This document shows, one piece after another, positions 45,419 through 54,976 of a stretch of DNA of 64,000 bases (position 1 is its first letter; each line of letters starts with the position of its first letter). The position numbers and the translations under genes are program-made. The notes beneath the pieces were generated by a model. That model saw only the letters and a list, made by a program, of their open reading frames with translations, did no database searches and was not told the DNA's origin. Location of the stretch: contig VERG01000005.1 of the NCBI GenBank assembly GCA_018882885.1, forward strand, positions 1 to 64,000, in the 5' to 3' direction. This DNA comes from Candidatus Nanopelagicaceae bacterium (GTDB lineage Bacteria; Actinomycetota; Actinomycetes; Nanopelagicales; Nanopelagicaceae).

Positions 45419-46262
45419 TGAGATTGAGGCTGCGGGATTGAAGATTGATCTAATTGAGCAAAGGGTCGCCCAAGCATTGGCTGAGGATGCGCACGATGGT
45501 GATGTCACCAGTAAAGCCACGATTACCGCAGAGCAAACTAGTAAAGCTGCCTTCACAGCTCGTAAAAGTGGGGTAGTGGCTGGAACTCTGATTGCCGCCG
45601 TTGTCTTAGAACAATGCGGTTTAAAGAACTACCAATTACTTGTAAAAGATGGACAAGCAATTAACGCAGGTACCGAGTTAATAAAAGTAGAGGGCAACAC
45701 AAGAGCAATTCTCTTGGCAGAGCGCACTGCGTTGAATTTCCTATCGCATCTCTCTGGTATCGCCACCTTGACCGCACAATGGGTAAAAGAAGTTGAAGGC
45801 GGTAATACAAAAGTTAGAGATACCCGCAAAACCACACCTGGGCTGCGGGAATTAGAGAAGTACGCGGTCCGTATGGGCGGCGGCACAAATCACCGCATGA
45901 CTTTAAGTGATGGCGCGCTAATCAAAGACAATCACATCGCAGCCGCAGGATCAGTAACCGCTGCAATTAACAATGTTAAAAAGGAGTTTCCGGGTGTTGA
46001 GATTGAGGTGGAGGTAGACAACCTCGAACAATTAAAGGAAGCGCTGCAAACCGGGGTCGATATTGTTTTGTTAGACAACATGAGTATTGAGCAAACTAAA
46101 GCGGCGGTTGAAATTACCAAAGGACATAAAACCAAATTGGAATCATCCGGCGGTTTGAAGATTGAAAACGCCGCCGCCTATGCCGCAACTGGCGTGGATT
46201 ACTTAGCTGTCGGTGCGCTGACCCACTCAGCGCCCGTTTTAGATATCGGATTGGACTTCTAA
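45396..46262 (+). CDS. nadC: Nicotinate-nucleotide pyrophosphorylase (quinolinate phosphoribosyltransferase)
   Basis: A 288-residue enzyme converting quinolinate and PRPP to nicotinate mononucleotide. EDAHDGDVTSKAT, AERTALNFLSHLSGIAT, DTRKTTPGLRELEKYAVRMG and NHRMTLSDGALIKDNHI are the family motifs. ATG 45396 is fixed by GGAGGT six bases upstream and lies inside the end of nadB. Confidence 0.96.
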   Translation: MISPSLVNEIEAAGLKIDLIEQRVAQALAEDAHDGDVTSKATITAEQTSKAAFTARKSGVVAGTLIAAVVLEQCGLKNYQLLVKDGQAINAGTELIKVEGNTRAILLAERTALNFLSHLSGIATLTAQWVKEVEGGNTKVRDTRKTTPGLRELEKYAVRMGGGTNHRMTLSDGALIKDNHIAAAGSVTAAINNVKKEFPGVEIEVEVDNLEQLKEALQTGVDIVLLDNMSIEQTKAAVEITKGHKTKLESSGGLKIENAAAYAATGVDYLAVGALTHSAPVLDIGLDF

Positions 46263-47035
46263 TGCTGCTCACTATTGATATCGGTAACACCAACACCGTA
46301 CTCGGCATCTTTGATGGTGAGGAGATGATTGACTCCTGGCGAGTTAAGACCGATGCACGGGATACCGCAGATGAGTTGTTGTTGCAGTACCGCTCATTGA
46401 TTACCGGCTACACCATAACTGGATTAGCGCTTTGTTCTACTGTGCCTTCAGTGCTTCGCGAAGCCCGCACAATGATGGGTAGATACTTCAAAGACATTCG
46501 CACCACCATCATCGAACCTGGTGTAAAAACCGGCGTGCCATTACTAGTAGATAACCCCAAAGAGATTGGCGCAGATCGCATCGTAAATACTTTGGCGGCA
46601 CATCACTTGTATGGCGAAGGTGCCTGCATCGTGGTGGATTTTGGTACCTCCACAAACCTTGATGTGGTTTCACCAAAAGGTGAGTTCCTCGGTGGTGCAC
46701 TTGCACCAGGAATTGAAATTTCAGTTGAAGCATTGGCATCACGTGCGGCACAGCTGCGTAAAGTTGAGTTAGTAAAACCAAAATCGGTAATTGGAAAAAA
46801 CACGGTAGAAGCCCTGCAATCCGGCACTATTTATGGTTTTGCCGGCCAGGTTGATGGCTTGGTAAATCGCATCAGCGATGAGTTGGATGCGCTCTATCCC
46901 GACAATGACAAAATCTCTGTAATCGCTACCGGCGGATTAGCACCGCTGGTACTAGGAATTTCAGAGACTATTGATTATCACGAACCAGATCTCACACTTA
47001 TTGGCCTGCGTCTAGTGCATGAACGGAATGGATAG
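46262..47035 (+). CDS. coaX: Type III pantothenate kinase
   Basis: A 257-residue ASKHA-fold kinase phosphorylating pantothenate in CoA synthesis. LLTIDIGNTNTVLGIF is the phosphate-1 motif, NPKEIGADRIVN the pantothenate-site region, and VVDFGTSTNLDVV the phosphate-2 motif with the catalytic Asp region. One-base overlap with nadC (TAATG). Confidence 0.95.
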   Translation: MLLTIDIGNTNTVLGIFDGEEMIDSWRVKTDARDTADELLLQYRSLITGYTITGLALCSTVPSVLREARTMMGRYFKDIRTTIIEPGVKTGVPLLVDNPKEIGADRIVNTLAAHHLYGEGACIVVDFGTSTNLDVVSPKGEFLGGALAPGIEISVEALASRAAQLRKVELVKPKSVIGKNTVEALQSGTIYGFAGQVDGLVNRISDELDALYPDNDKISVIATGGLAPLVLGISETIDYHEPDLTLIGLRLVHERNG

Positions 47036-47038
47036 ACT
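47033..47038 (+). promoter_or_regulatory. -10 box TAGACT before lysS
   Basis: TAGACT, sharing the coaX stop codon, nine bases before ATG 47048. Confidence 0.35.
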
Positions 47039-47047
47039 GCCGCCACT

Positions 47048-48535
47048 ATGGTGGAAAACGACCTCCCAGAACAATTACGGATTAGACGCGAGAAGCGCAA
47101 CGCGCTGTTAGATCGCGGCGTCGCACCATATCCAGTTCGAGTACCGCGCACCGCATCCTTAAAAGAGATACGTGAGCGTTTCAAAGATTTAGAAATCGAC
47201 AAATCATCGGGCGTTACAGAGAGCGTTACCGGTCGCATCATCTTCAAACGTGATACCGGCAAACTCTGCTTTGCAACCTTGCGCGAAGGCGATGGCACCG
47301 AACTTCAGGCCATGTTCTCTCTAGACAAGGTTGGTGAAGCTTTACTAGAAAATTGGAAAACCGATATTGATCTTGGTGACATTGTTTCTGTCACTGGTGA
47401 GGTAATCACCTCAAAGCGTGGCGAGCTTTCCATTTTGGCCAACAGTTTTGAAATCGCCGCTAAAGCTCTGCGCCCACTTCCTAATGAACACAACCCACTT
47501 AATGAGGAAACGCGAGTACGTATGCGTTATGTGGATTTGATTGTTCGTCCCGAAGCCCGCGACACTGCACGGGTTAGACCAAAAGTTTTGAAATCTCTAC
47601 GCAACACCTTTGATCAATATGATTTCATCGAAGTCGAAACCCCGATGTTGCAGGTCATGCATGGCGGCGCTGCTGCCCGGCCTTTCAAAACCTTTAGCAA
47701 CGCCTACGACATAGATTTATTTTTACGTATCGCTCCAGAGCTTTTCTTAAAGCGCTGTGTAGTTGGTGGGCTAGAAAAAGTATTTGAAATCAACCGCAAT
47801 TTCCGCAATGAAGGTGCTGATTCCAGCCACTCTCCAGAGTTCGCGATGCTCGAGATGTATTGGGCTTATGCCGATTGGCGGGATATGAAGGCGCTGACCC
47901 AGGAGTTGATTCAAAACGCAGCAATGGCGGTGGCCGGCTCACACAAAGTTACACATCATGATGGACGTGTAAGTGATCTGGGCGGGCAATGGAAAGAGGT
48001 TAATTTCTACGACGCCATCTCCGAAAGCGTCGGCGAGGTCGTAACTCCACAAACCTCCTTTGAAGATCTAAAGAAAATCGCTCACAAAATCGGGCTCAAG
48101 ATCGATCCAAAATGGATTCACGGCAAGTTAGCTGAAGAAATTTTCGAGCATGTCTACAAGGATAAATTGCAAACCCCGACCTTTGTTATGGGATATCCAG
48201 TTGATACCTCGCCACTTGTCCGCGAACACCGCGATACCCCCGGCATCGTTGAGAAATGGGATCTCTATATTGATGGTTTTGAGTTAGCCACCGGGTACTC
48301 CGAATTGATTGACCCAGTAATTCAAAGAGATCGTTTAGTAGAACAAGCACAACTTGGTGCCAAAGGTGATTTAGAGGCGATGCAGGTTGATGAGGATTTC
48401 TTGCGCGCTATGGAGCATGGCATGCCACCAATGGGTGGTGTTGGTATGGGCATCGACCGTTTGTTGATGGCACTTACCGGTTTGGGAATTCGCGAAACCA
48501 TTCTCTTCCCGTTGGTTAAACCAGAAGAGCAGTAG
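47048..48535 (+). CDS. lysS: Lysyl-tRNA synthetase, class II
   Basis: A 495-residue synthetase. An N-terminal OB-fold anticodon-binding domain (about 55-160) precedes the class II core: motif 1 near PKVLKSLRNTFDQYDFIEVETP, motif 2 FRNEGADSSHSPEF and motif 3 GVGMGIDRLLMALTG. The RMRYVDLIV link is typical of LysS. The actinobacterial order coaX-lysS-clpC is retained. Confidence 0.96.
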   Translation: MVENDLPEQLRIRREKRNALLDRGVAPYPVRVPRTASLKEIRERFKDLEIDKSSGVTESVTGRIIFKRDTGKLCFATLREGDGTELQAMFSLDKVGEALLENWKTDIDLGDIVSVTGEVITSKRGELSILANSFEIAAKALRPLPNEHNPLNEETRVRMRYVDLIVRPEARDTARVRPKVLKSLRNTFDQYDFIEVETPMLQVMHGGAAARPFKTFSNAYDIDLFLRIAPELFLKRCVVGGLEKVFEINRNFRNEGADSSHSPEFAMLEMYWAYADWRDMKALTQELIQNAAMAVAGSHKVTHHDGRVSDLGGQWKEVNFYDAISESVGEVVTPQTSFEDLKKIAHKIGLKIDPKWIHGKLAEEIFEHVYKDKLQTPTFVMGYPVDTSPLVREHRDTPGIVEKWDLYIDGFELATGYSELIDPVIQRDRLVEQAQLGAKGDLEAMQVDEDFLRAMEHGMPPMGGVGMGIDRLLMALTGLGIRETILFPLVKPEEQ

Positions 48536-48537
48536 AG

Positions 48538-49035
48538 ATGTCAGTCGCAATCCGCCCGGCACGCACCAGCGATATCAAAGCGATTCGCAAAATTATCGAT
48601 ACCTATTCTCTACAACGTCGTTTGCTCTCTAAAGAAACCGTTATGTTGTATGAATCTGTCCAAGAGTTTTTTGTCGCCGAAAAAGATAATGAGATTATCG
48701 GCTGCGGCGCATTGCATGTGCTTTGGGAAGATTTGGGGGAAGTGCGCACAGTTGCGGTAAATGAGGCATTCCGCGGGCAAAAAATCGGCCACCAAATTCT
48801 CACCCAAATAATTGAACGTGCGAAAACCCTCGGATTAAAGAGATTATTTTGTTTAACATTTGAAACAGAGTTTTTTGGCAAACATGGTTTTACAGAGATT
48901 CAAGGTGCACCAGTGGAATCCGATGTTTACCAACAACTTCTGCGTTCTTATGATGAAGGTATCGCCGAGTTCTTGGACCTCGAGAGTGTGAAGCCCAACA
49001 CCCTGGGCAACACCAGAATGCTCAAGATTCTTTAA
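48538..49035 (+). CDS. GNAT N-acetyltransferase, probable amino-acid (glutamate) N-acetyltransferase
   Basis: A 165-residue GNAT protein resembling the short N-acetylglutamate synthase found next to lysS/clpC in other actinobacteria (Rv2747 type). IRPARTSDIKAIRKIIDTYS, LGEVRTVAVNEAFRGQKIG (acetyl-CoA loop R/Q-x-x-G) and LFCLTFETEFFGKHGF fit this group. If so it makes N-acetylglutamate for arginine synthesis. Two bases after lysS, ribosome coupling likely. Confidence 0.75.
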   Translation: MSVAIRPARTSDIKAIRKIIDTYSLQRRLLSKETVMLYESVQEFFVAEKDNEIIGCGALHVLWEDLGEVRTVAVNEAFRGQKIGHQILTQIIERAKTLGLKRLFCLTFETEFFGKHGFTEIQGAPVESDVYQQLLRSYDEGIAEFLDLESVKPNTLGNTRMLKIL

Positions 49036-49064
49036 GCCCCACCGGGCATAAAATCCCAAATATT

Positions 49065-49078
49065 GCGGTTATACCCGC
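49065..49078. promoter_or_regulatory. Inverted repeat upstream of clpC, possible operator
   Basis: GCGG-N6-CCGC, upstream of the clpC promoter. Actinobacterial clp genes are commonly controlled by ClgR, which binds GC-rich inverted repeats, but I cannot confirm that this matches its consensus. Confidence 0.3.
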
Positions 49079-49094
49079 CAGTTATTCCCATATC

Positions 49095-49123
49095 TTGAGG
49101 CTTTATCCAGCTTGAAATATAAG
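49095..49123 (+). promoter_or_regulatory. Candidate sigma70-type clpC promoter
   Basis: TTGAGG (49095-49100), a 17-base spacer and TATAAG (49118-49123). The predicted leader of about 65 bases ends with AAAGGAG eight bases before ATG 49198. Confidence 0.55.
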
Positions 49124-49197
49124 GGTCGCCCCAAATGGCCACCTCTTATACGCTAGCCCCAAGTTGTTGGGTCAACCTCTTAAAAGGAGTCAGATCG

Positions 49198-51693
49198 ATG
49201 TTTGAGCGCTTTACCGACCGAGCCCGTCGCGTTGTTGTCCTCGCGCAGGAAGAGGCTCGCATGCTCAATCACAACTACATCGGCACCGAACACATTCTTC
49301 TTGGATTGATTCATGAAGGTGAAGGCGTCGCTGCAAAGGCGATGGAATCACTTGGTATCTCACTCGAAGCGGTTCGCTCACAGGTTGAAGAGATCATCGG
49401 TCAAGGTCAGCAAGCACCTTCCGGACACATTCCATTTACACCACGCGCCAAAAAAGTTCTCGAACTTTCACTACGTGAAGCGCTACAACTTGGCCACAAC
49501 TACATCGGCACCGAACACATTCTTCTTGGATTAATCCGTGAAGGAGAAGGCGTCGCAGCACAGGTATTAGTAAAACTTGGCGCGGATTTAAATCGAGTTC
49601 GCCAACAAGTTATTCAATTGCTCTCTGGTTACCAAGGCAAAGAACCAGCCACCGGTCCAGCAGAGGGAACACCATCTACCTCACTTGTTCTTGATCAATT
49701 TGGTCGCAACCTCACTCAAGCCGCCCGCGAAGGAAAACTTGATCCAGTTATCGGCCGCGAAAAAGAGATCGAGCGCGTTATGCAGATTCTTTCGCGTCGC
49801 ACCAAGAACAACCCAGTTCTAATTGGTGAACCAGGTGTTGGTAAGACCGCAGTTGTCGAGGGACTTGGACAAGCCATTGTTAAAGGCGATGTTCCAGAAA
49901 CCCTTAAAGACAAGCAGCTTTACTCACTTGATCTTGGCGCACTAGTCGCAGGTTCACGTTACCGCGGTGATTTTGAAGAGCGTTTGAAGAAGGTATTAAA
50001 GGAGATCCGCACCCGCGGCGACATCATTCTTTTCATCGATGAAATCCATACCCTCGTCGGTGCCGGTGCAGCAGAAGGTGCGATTGATGCAGCAAGCATC
50101 CTCAAGCCGATGTTGGCACGTGGTGAGCTCCAGACAATTGGTGCCACAACACTTGATGAGTACCGCAAACATCTAGAAAAAGATGCTGCGCTAGAGCGTC
50201 GTTTCCAACCAATTCAGGTTGCCGAGCCTTCAGTTACTCACACCATTGAGATTCTTAAAGGTCTACGTGATCGCTACGAATCACACCACAAAGTTTCCAT
50301 CAACGATGATGCGATTGTTGCCGCCGCAACCTTGGCAGATCGCTATATCTCAGATCGTTTCTTGCCAGATAAAGCAATCGATTTACTTGATGAAGCCGGT
50401 TCACGTCTGCGCATCCGTCGCATGACCGCTCCACCAGAGCTTCGCGCATTTGATGACAAGATCGCTGATGTCCGCAAAGAAAAAGAATCAGCTATCGATG
50501 GTCAGGATTTTGAAAAAGCCGCATCACTACGCGACAAAGAAAAGCAGCTCATGGCTGAAAAATCAGAGCGCGAGAAATCCTGGAAGGCAGGAGATCTTGA
50601 TGTTGTTGCCGAGGTTGATGAGGAGTTAATCGCAGAGGTTCTCTCCACCGCGACCGGTATTCCAGTATTCAAATTAACTGAAGCCGAAACCTCACGTCTA
50701 CTTCGTATGGAAGATGAACTCCACAAGCGCATCATCGGACAAGAGCAAGCGATCAAGGCTTTGTCACAAGCAATCCGTCGTACCCGCGCAGGTCTTAAAG
50801 ATCCAAAGCGTCCTGGTGGTTCATTTATCTTCGCTGGTCCATCTGGTGTTGGTAAAACCGAACTTTCCCGCACCCTCGCACAGTTCCTATTTGGTGATGA
50901 GGATGCGTTGATCCAACTAGATATGTCGGAGTACTCCGAGAAACACACCGCTTCACGTCTCTTTGGCGCACCTCCCGGATACGTCGGTTACGACGAGGGC
51001 GGACAGCTGACGGAAAAAGTACGTCGTAGACCATTCTCTGTTGTTCTTTTCGATGAGATCGAAAAAGCACACCCAGATATCTTCAACTCACTGCTACAGG
51101 TACTTGAAGAGGGTCGCTTAACCGATTCACAAGGACGTCAGGTTGATTTCAAGAACACCGTGATCATCATGACCACCAACCTTGGTACCCGTGATATCTC
51201 CAAATCACTTTCACTTGGTTTCACCAACATCAACGATGCACTCGGCAATTACGAGCGCATGAAGAACAAGGTGCAGGATGAGCTAAAGCAGCACTTCCGC
51301 CCAGAGTTCTTAAACCGTATCGATGATGTTGTGGTCTTCCACCAGCTATCTGAAAACGAGATTATTCAGATTGTTGATCTCATGGTTGCCAACCTTGAAA
51401 GCCGCTTGAAGGCAAAAGATATGGGAATCGAATTAACCTCTAAGGCAAAATCAGTTCTTGCCCACCGTGGTTACGATCCTGTTCTTGGTGCACGTCCACT
51501 ACGTCGCACAATTCAGCGCGAAATCGAGGATGTTCTTTCAGAGAAGATTCTCTTCGGTGAGGTTAAGAGCGGACACATCATTTTGATTGATGTTGAAGGT
51601 GAAGAAGGCAAGGAAACCTTCACATTCAAAGGCACACCACGCGAAGCTCTTCCGGATACTCCAGAAGATCTCGCCGAAGCGCCTACCGCGTAA
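49198..51693 (+). CDS. clpC: ATP-dependent Clp protease ATP-binding subunit ClpC
   Basis: An 831-residue AAA+ unfoldase. The N-domain has two Clp repeats (about 1-150, each with [10 protein letters not shown]). AAA-1 has GEPGVGKTA and [13 protein letters not shown]; a UVR motif and middle region (about 415-480) distinguish ClpC from ClpA/ClpB; AAA-2 has GPSGVGKTE. It feeds ClpP. LGFTNIND near residue 680 replaces the usual ClpP-binding (L/I/V)GF loop in normal position. ATG 49198 has a good ribosome site; an in-frame ATG at 49135 is unsupported. Confidence 0.97.
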   Translation: MFERFTDRARRVVVLAQEEARMLNHNYIGTEHILLGLIHEGEGVAAKAMESLGISLEAVRSQVEEIIGQGQQAPSGHIPFTPRAKKVLELSLREALQLGHNYIGTEHILLGLIREGEGVAAQVLVKLGADLNRVRQQVIQLLSGYQGKEPATGPAEGTPSTSLVLDQFGRNLTQAAREGKLDPVIGREKEIERVMQILSRRTKNNPVLIGEPGVGKTAVVEGLGQAIVKGDVPETLKDKQLYSLDLGALVAGSRYRGDFEERLKKVLKEIRTRGDIILFIDEIHTLVGAGAAEGAIDAASILKPMLARGELQTIGATTLDEYRKHLEKDAALERRFQPIQVAEPSVTHTIEILKGLRDRYESHHKVSINDDAIVAAATLADRYISDRFLPDKAIDLLDEAGSRLRIRRMTAPPELRAFDDKIADVRKEKESAIDGQDFEKAASLRDKEKQLMAEKSEREKSWKAGDLDVVAEVDEELIAEVLSTATGIPVFKLTEAETSRLLRMEDELHKRIIGQEQAIKALSQAIRRTRAGLKDPKRPGGSFIFAGPSGVGKTELSRTLAQFLFGDEDALIQLDMSEYSEKHTASRLFGAPPGYVGYDEGGQLTEKVRRRPFSVVLFDEIEKAHPDIFNSLLQVLEEGRLTDSQGRQVDFKNTVIIMTTNLGTRDISKSLSLGFTNINDALGNYERMKNKVQDELKQHFRPEFLNRIDDVVVFHQLSENEIIQIVDLMVANLESRLKAKDMGIELTSKAKSVLAHRGYDPVLGARPLRRTIQREIEDVLSEKILFGEVKSGHIILIDVEGEEGKETFTFKGTPREALPDTPEDLAEAPTA

Positions 51694-52083
51694 CTAAAGC
51701 TGAATTACCTTAGAGCCCACGATTAGATCGTGCACGGTTCTGCGGTCTTCGCGGAATACAAAAAGTGAATCAATCACAAAGGTAATTCCATTTGATGCAC
51801 CTGATGCGATGTTTCCGGCTGCACCCTTAACCGCAAACTCGCGCAGCGCCATCCGCGACCAAGAGAAAACTTCGCCGGTCTTTGCATCAACAACAACCTG
51901 CTTCAAGATGCGCTTTGCCGGGGTCTGACCAGTTTTCCAAGTAAACAAATTCCAAATTACCCAACCTAAAAACAGCGTCACAATCAACAACCCAACATCC
52001 AAAAGAAAGGCTCCAAGCCGGGCCTGAACAGAAGCTAGTTGTTGCGGTTCGAGATCGATGATTTCTGGGGTCTGTTCGCTCAT
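51694..52083 (-). CDS. RDD family membrane protein
   Basis: A 129-residue protein with an RDD domain: LASVQARLGAFLLDVGLL opens the first helix (the family R-x(n)-D pattern, the first Arg-Asp pair here RLGAFLLD), a second helix follows, and TPAKRILKQVVVDAKTG is the conserved cytosolic loop. Function of the family is mostly unknown, with some members linked to ion transport. It abuts clpC stop to stop. Confidence 0.8.
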   Translation of the reverse strand: MSEQTPEIIDLEPQQLASVQARLGAFLLDVGLLIVTLFLGWVIWNLFTWKTGQTPAKRILKQVVVDAKTGEVFSWSRMALREFAVKGAAGNIASGASNGITFVIDSLFVFREDRRTVHDLIVGSKVIQL

Positions 52084-52089
52084 GGGTGC

Positions 52090-52095
52090 AGTATA
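52090..52095 (-). promoter_or_regulatory. -10 box TATACT, leaderless promoter
   Basis: TATACT six bases before ATG 52083 on the minus strand. Confidence 0.6.
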
Positions 52096-52145
52096 ACTAT
52101 TGAAATTCGAGAACCGAGAAATGTAGCCACAATCATTCAGGATGA

Positions 52146-52151
52146 TACTTT
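52146..52151 (+). promoter_or_regulatory. -10 box TACTTT (overlapping GATACT) before the esterase gene
   Basis: TACTTT six bases before ATG 52158; GATACT at 52145-52150 is an alternative register, seven bases away. Confidence 0.4.
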
Positions 52152-52157
52152 TTGATG

Positions 52158-52982
52158 ATGAATCTGGTATCCCACTACGAAATCTCCAAAGTTGAGGGCT
52201 TAGTAAATCGAGTCAGATTTGGAGATCGCATCGTTGAGTATTGGGGAGGAGGCCCAAATTCTAGGGGGCTTCTCATAGCTCATGATGGACAATGTATTTT
52301 TGATTGGCGTACCGCGAAAGAAAATACAACTTGGCGGCTCGCCGAAAATATCTCAGAGTTAGCCAGTGAGTTCAACGCTCCAACCCCCTTAATTGTCGCA
52401 ATATGGCATCAAGGCGCAGTCGGAGATTCCGTTTCTCGTGGTCGCGATCTATCGCCAGAGGATTATTTCAAATCTGGAATTGAATTATTTCCAAAAAATG
52501 GCCCATTTGATGTCGATGCCATAGAGGGAAATAAATATCTTAGAGAGATCTTTGAAATCTACATCCCATCCATATTGAATGCAACAAGTACCTACGCGAC
52601 TCCTGAAACTACTGCAATGATTGGAGCTAGCCGAGGTGCGCTATCCACCCTCTATGCACTAAATAAATATCCAGAAAAATTCCACACAGCCTTAGCCCAC
52701 TCAACCCATTGGCCCATTGGCAGAAATCCCCTCGTTAAGTTAACAATTGAAAATCTTCCAAACCCTGGAGTACACACAATTTGGATGTCCCATGGAACAG
52801 AAGGCTTCGATTCAGAATACGAGCCATTTCAGAAATACGCCCATGAGTTACTAGAAGACAAGGGATATGTGCTTGGGCAGGATGTCACTTTCCGTTTGTA
52901 CCCCGGCGCTGGACATACTGAAGCGGCATGGGCCGATCAATCTCGCAATTCGTTACGAAATTGGTTTAAGAAAATCGTTTGA
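52158..52982 (+). CDS. Putative alpha/beta-hydrolase esterase (esterase D/Fes-like)
   Basis: About 274 residues, without a signal peptide. The nucleophile elbow IGASRGALS (G-x-S-x-G), a late GAGHTEAAW (catalytic His) and a fold typical of the esterase D group are visible; SHGTEGFDSEYEP may carry the acid residue. It lies just upstream of the LacI-type operon, 84 bases before that regulator's start, in the same direction but with its own promoter. A role in deacylating the imported compound is possible but unproven. Confidence 0.75.
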   Translation: MNLVSHYEISKVEGLVNRVRFGDRIVEYWGGGPNSRGLLIAHDGQCIFDWRTAKENTTWRLAENISELASEFNAPTPLIVAIWHQGAVGDSVSRGRDLSPEDYFKSGIELFPKNGPFDVDAIEGNKYLREIFEIYIPSILNATSTYATPETTAMIGASRGALSTLYALNKYPEKFHTALAHSTHWPIGRNPLVKLTIENLPNPGVHTIWMSHGTEGFDSEYEPFQKYAHELLEDKGYVLGQDVTFRLYPGAGHTEAAWADQSRNSLRNWFKKIV

Positions 52983-52988
52983 GAGGTA

Positions 52989-53016
52989 TTGACTTGTGCC
53001 TGAAAGGGAGTAATTT
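52989..53016 (+). promoter_or_regulatory. Sigma70-type promoter of the LacI/ABC/ADP-ribosylglycohydrolase operon
   Basis: TTGACT (52989-52994), 16-base spacer, TAATTT (53011-53016). Expected transcription start about 53022-53024, just at the edge of the palindromic operator. Confidence 0.7.
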
Positions 53017-53024
53017 TGCGTAGC

Positions 53025-53048
53025 AGAACTGTAAACGTTTACAGTTCT
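53025..53048. promoter_or_regulatory. Perfect 24-bp palindromic LacI-family operator
   Basis: The half-site AGAACTGTAAAC (53025-53036) is followed at once by its exact reverse complement. The TAAACGTTTA core with central CG is the classic LacI/GalR operator form. It begins eight bases after the -10 box, so a bound repressor should block initiation of its own operon. Confidence 0.88.
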
Positions 53049-53066
53049 GAGGGGATGTGGTCCGGA

Positions 53067-54065
53067 ATGGATAAGACTCACGGCCGAGCAACGTTGCATG
53101 ATGTCGCTCGCAAGGCCGGGGTTTCGATTGCCTCTGTTTCGCGAATGGTTAATGGCCAGACGGTCAGACCCAGTCTTGAGGGGCGAATTCAAGATGCGAT
53201 CGAAAAGCTGAACTACCAAGCCAACTCCGCGGGGCGTGCTCTACGCGCGCGACGTACTGAGCAAATCTGCCTCAGTGTTCCGGATATCTCCAATCCAGTT
53301 TATCAATCTATTACCAAGGGCGTGCAGTTGGGTTTAGAGGGTACGAATTACAGAATGATGCTGGCACCTCAAGTTTCAAGTGCTGAAGATGTATTGAGAC
53401 AGATAAATTCTTTAAATAGTAATTATGCAGATGGCTTAATCCTTTTGTCTCTTGTTGATGATACCCGTATTAAAAAGGCGGTTGAAAAACTAGATATCCC
53501 AATAGTCACTATTGGAAACGTGGACATTAATAGAGAAACTGACAGCTTGAAGGTGGCGCCTAATGCTCTAGATATTGCCGTTGAATACCTGAACCGAAAA
53601 TATGGAAGCAGAATACTTTTCGTCAACGGCCCAAAAGAAACCATTCCAGGCAAGATTCGTGGGGCTGGGTTTGAGCGCGCCATTAAGAATCTTGGAATCG
53701 AGAAAACCTGCAAATCTGTCGAGTCTAAAACTTTTAGTGTAGAAGGCGCAGTAGAAGCTCTAACTTCCTTAGCAAATCTGAATTCTTATAAATCTGTGAT
53801 GTGTGCAAATGACGTAATTGCAGCTGGCGCCTTGCGCTACTTTTCTTCTAATAAAATCAGAGTTCCCGAAGATGTGGCTGTAATGGGGATTGACAACACG
53901 GATCTTGCTACCATTTTGAGCCCATCTTTGACAACTATTGATTACAACGCAATAGAGCGCGGAAAGCTTGCCGCAAAATTCTTAGTGGACAGAATTCAGA
54001 ATCCATCTGCACCAGTGAAGAGAATTGAAGTACAACCAAGATTGGTAGAGCGTGATTCCGCATGA
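53067..54065 (+). CDS. LacI family transcriptional regulator
   Basis: About 332 residues. The HTH ATLHDVARKAGVSIASVSRMVNG followed by the hinge region precedes a periplasmic-binding-like sensor domain (from about residue 65, with GLILLSLVDD, ILFVNGPKET, VMCANDVIAAGALRYF and AVMGIDNTDLA). It should bind the 24-bp palindrome just upstream and release it on a sugar-like ligand. ATG 53067 is taken as start; ATG 53055 is possible; a TTG at 53016 would lie before the operator. First gene of a nine-gene operon, ATGA overlap with the first permease. Confidence 0.92.
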   Translation: MDKTHGRATLHDVARKAGVSIASVSRMVNGQTVRPSLEGRIQDAIEKLNYQANSAGRALRARRTEQICLSVPDISNPVYQSITKGVQLGLEGTNYRMMLAPQVSSAEDVLRQINSLNSNYADGLILLSLVDDTRIKKAVEKLDIPIVTIGNVDINRETDSLKVAPNALDIAVEYLNRKYGSRILFVNGPKETIPGKIRGAGFERAIKNLGIEKTCKSVESKTFSVEGAVEALTSLANLNSYKSVMCANDVIAAGALRYFSSNKIRVPEDVAVMGIDNTDLATILSPSLTTIDYNAIERGKLAAKFLVDRIQNPSAPVKRIEVQPRLVERDSA

Positions 54066-54976
54066 AGAGTTCACTAAAGCGAGGTAAGCCGACCAGTATT
54101 GAAGCTCAGGATAGAACCATCAAATTGATGATGTTGCCACTACTTTTAACAATAATTCTATTGAGCACTCTCCCGCTACTTTTATCGGTATTTGCGGCAT
54201 TTACAGATTGGTCAGCTGGAATTGATGTGCCAATAAACTTCATCGGTCTGGAAAATTTCCGATACATGCTCACAGATACTCAATTCTTCGCTTCTTTCAA
54301 ATTGGGATTAATTTGGACTTTGCTTGTAACGTCACTAACCACTGCCATGGGGGTTGGTTTATCTCTTTTACTAAATCAAGAGAAGAGGTACATGATTCCT
54401 CTGAAAGTTATAGCGCTTTCTCCGTGGGCTATGTCTCCGCCGGCGATCGCCGTAATCTGGACAACTTTAATGAATCCAAACAGTGGACCAGTTAATCAAT
54501 TTCTGAGAACTTTTAATCTACCGGGCGGCGATATCGGCTTTTTAGAAGATCCAACACTTTTCTTTCCAACCTTGATAATCATAGGCGCATGGGCCCTAAT
54601 GCCAATGATTACTCTTGCAGTTTTAGCGGCCCTAAAGACAATTCCGAAAGAATTAGAAGAGTCTATGGAAGTAGATGGTGCAAATGCTTTTAGGAAATTT
54701 AGATATTTAATTCTGCCTCACATAAAGCCAATTCTCGTGCCACTCGTGGCGCTCAATTTGATATGGAATTTTGGTGCATTTGATTTGATATATGTGATTG
54801 TTGGAAGTTTCCCCCCGCCCAATTCGGAGATTCCAATCGTTTTTGCATTCCGTCAGGCCTTTAAATATGGAGAGTTTGGCTATGCCAGCGCTTTGGGAGT
54901 GGCAATTGCAGTTGCTGAAATTCTTCTGGTTATGGCAATTTTGAGAAAGCAATTTAAGGCGATGAGCGAGCAATGA
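54062..54976 (+). CDS. Sugar ABC transporter permease (MalF/UgpA type)
   Basis: A 304-residue binding-protein-dependent permease with six helices. The EAA loop reads EESMEVDGANAFRKFRYLILPHIKP, which docks to the ATPase. It pairs with the next gene as a CUT1-type importer. No ATPase gene occurs in the operon, so a shared MsiK/UgpC-like ATPase must act, as is common for actinobacterial CUT1 systems. Confidence 0.93.
   Translation: MKSSLKRGKPTSIEAQDRTIKLMMLPLLLTIILLSTLPLLLSVFAAFTDWSAGIDVPINFIGLENFRYMLTDTQFFASFKLGLIWTLLVTSLTTAMGVGLSLLLNQEKRYMIPLKVIALSPWAMSPPAIAVIWTTLMNPNSGPVNQFLRTFNLPGGDIGFLEDPTLFFPTLIIIGAWALMPMITLAVLAALKTIPKELEESMEVDGANAFRKFRYLILPHIKPILVPLVALNLIWNFGAFDLIYVIVGSFPPPNSEIPIVFAFRQAFKYGEFGYASALGVAIAVAEILLVMAILRKQFKAMSEQ

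Noticed and set aside
53016-53066. N-terminal extension of the LacI regulator from TTG 53016
   Set aside because: It would start before the expected transcription start and translate the operator; the HTH begins after 53067.
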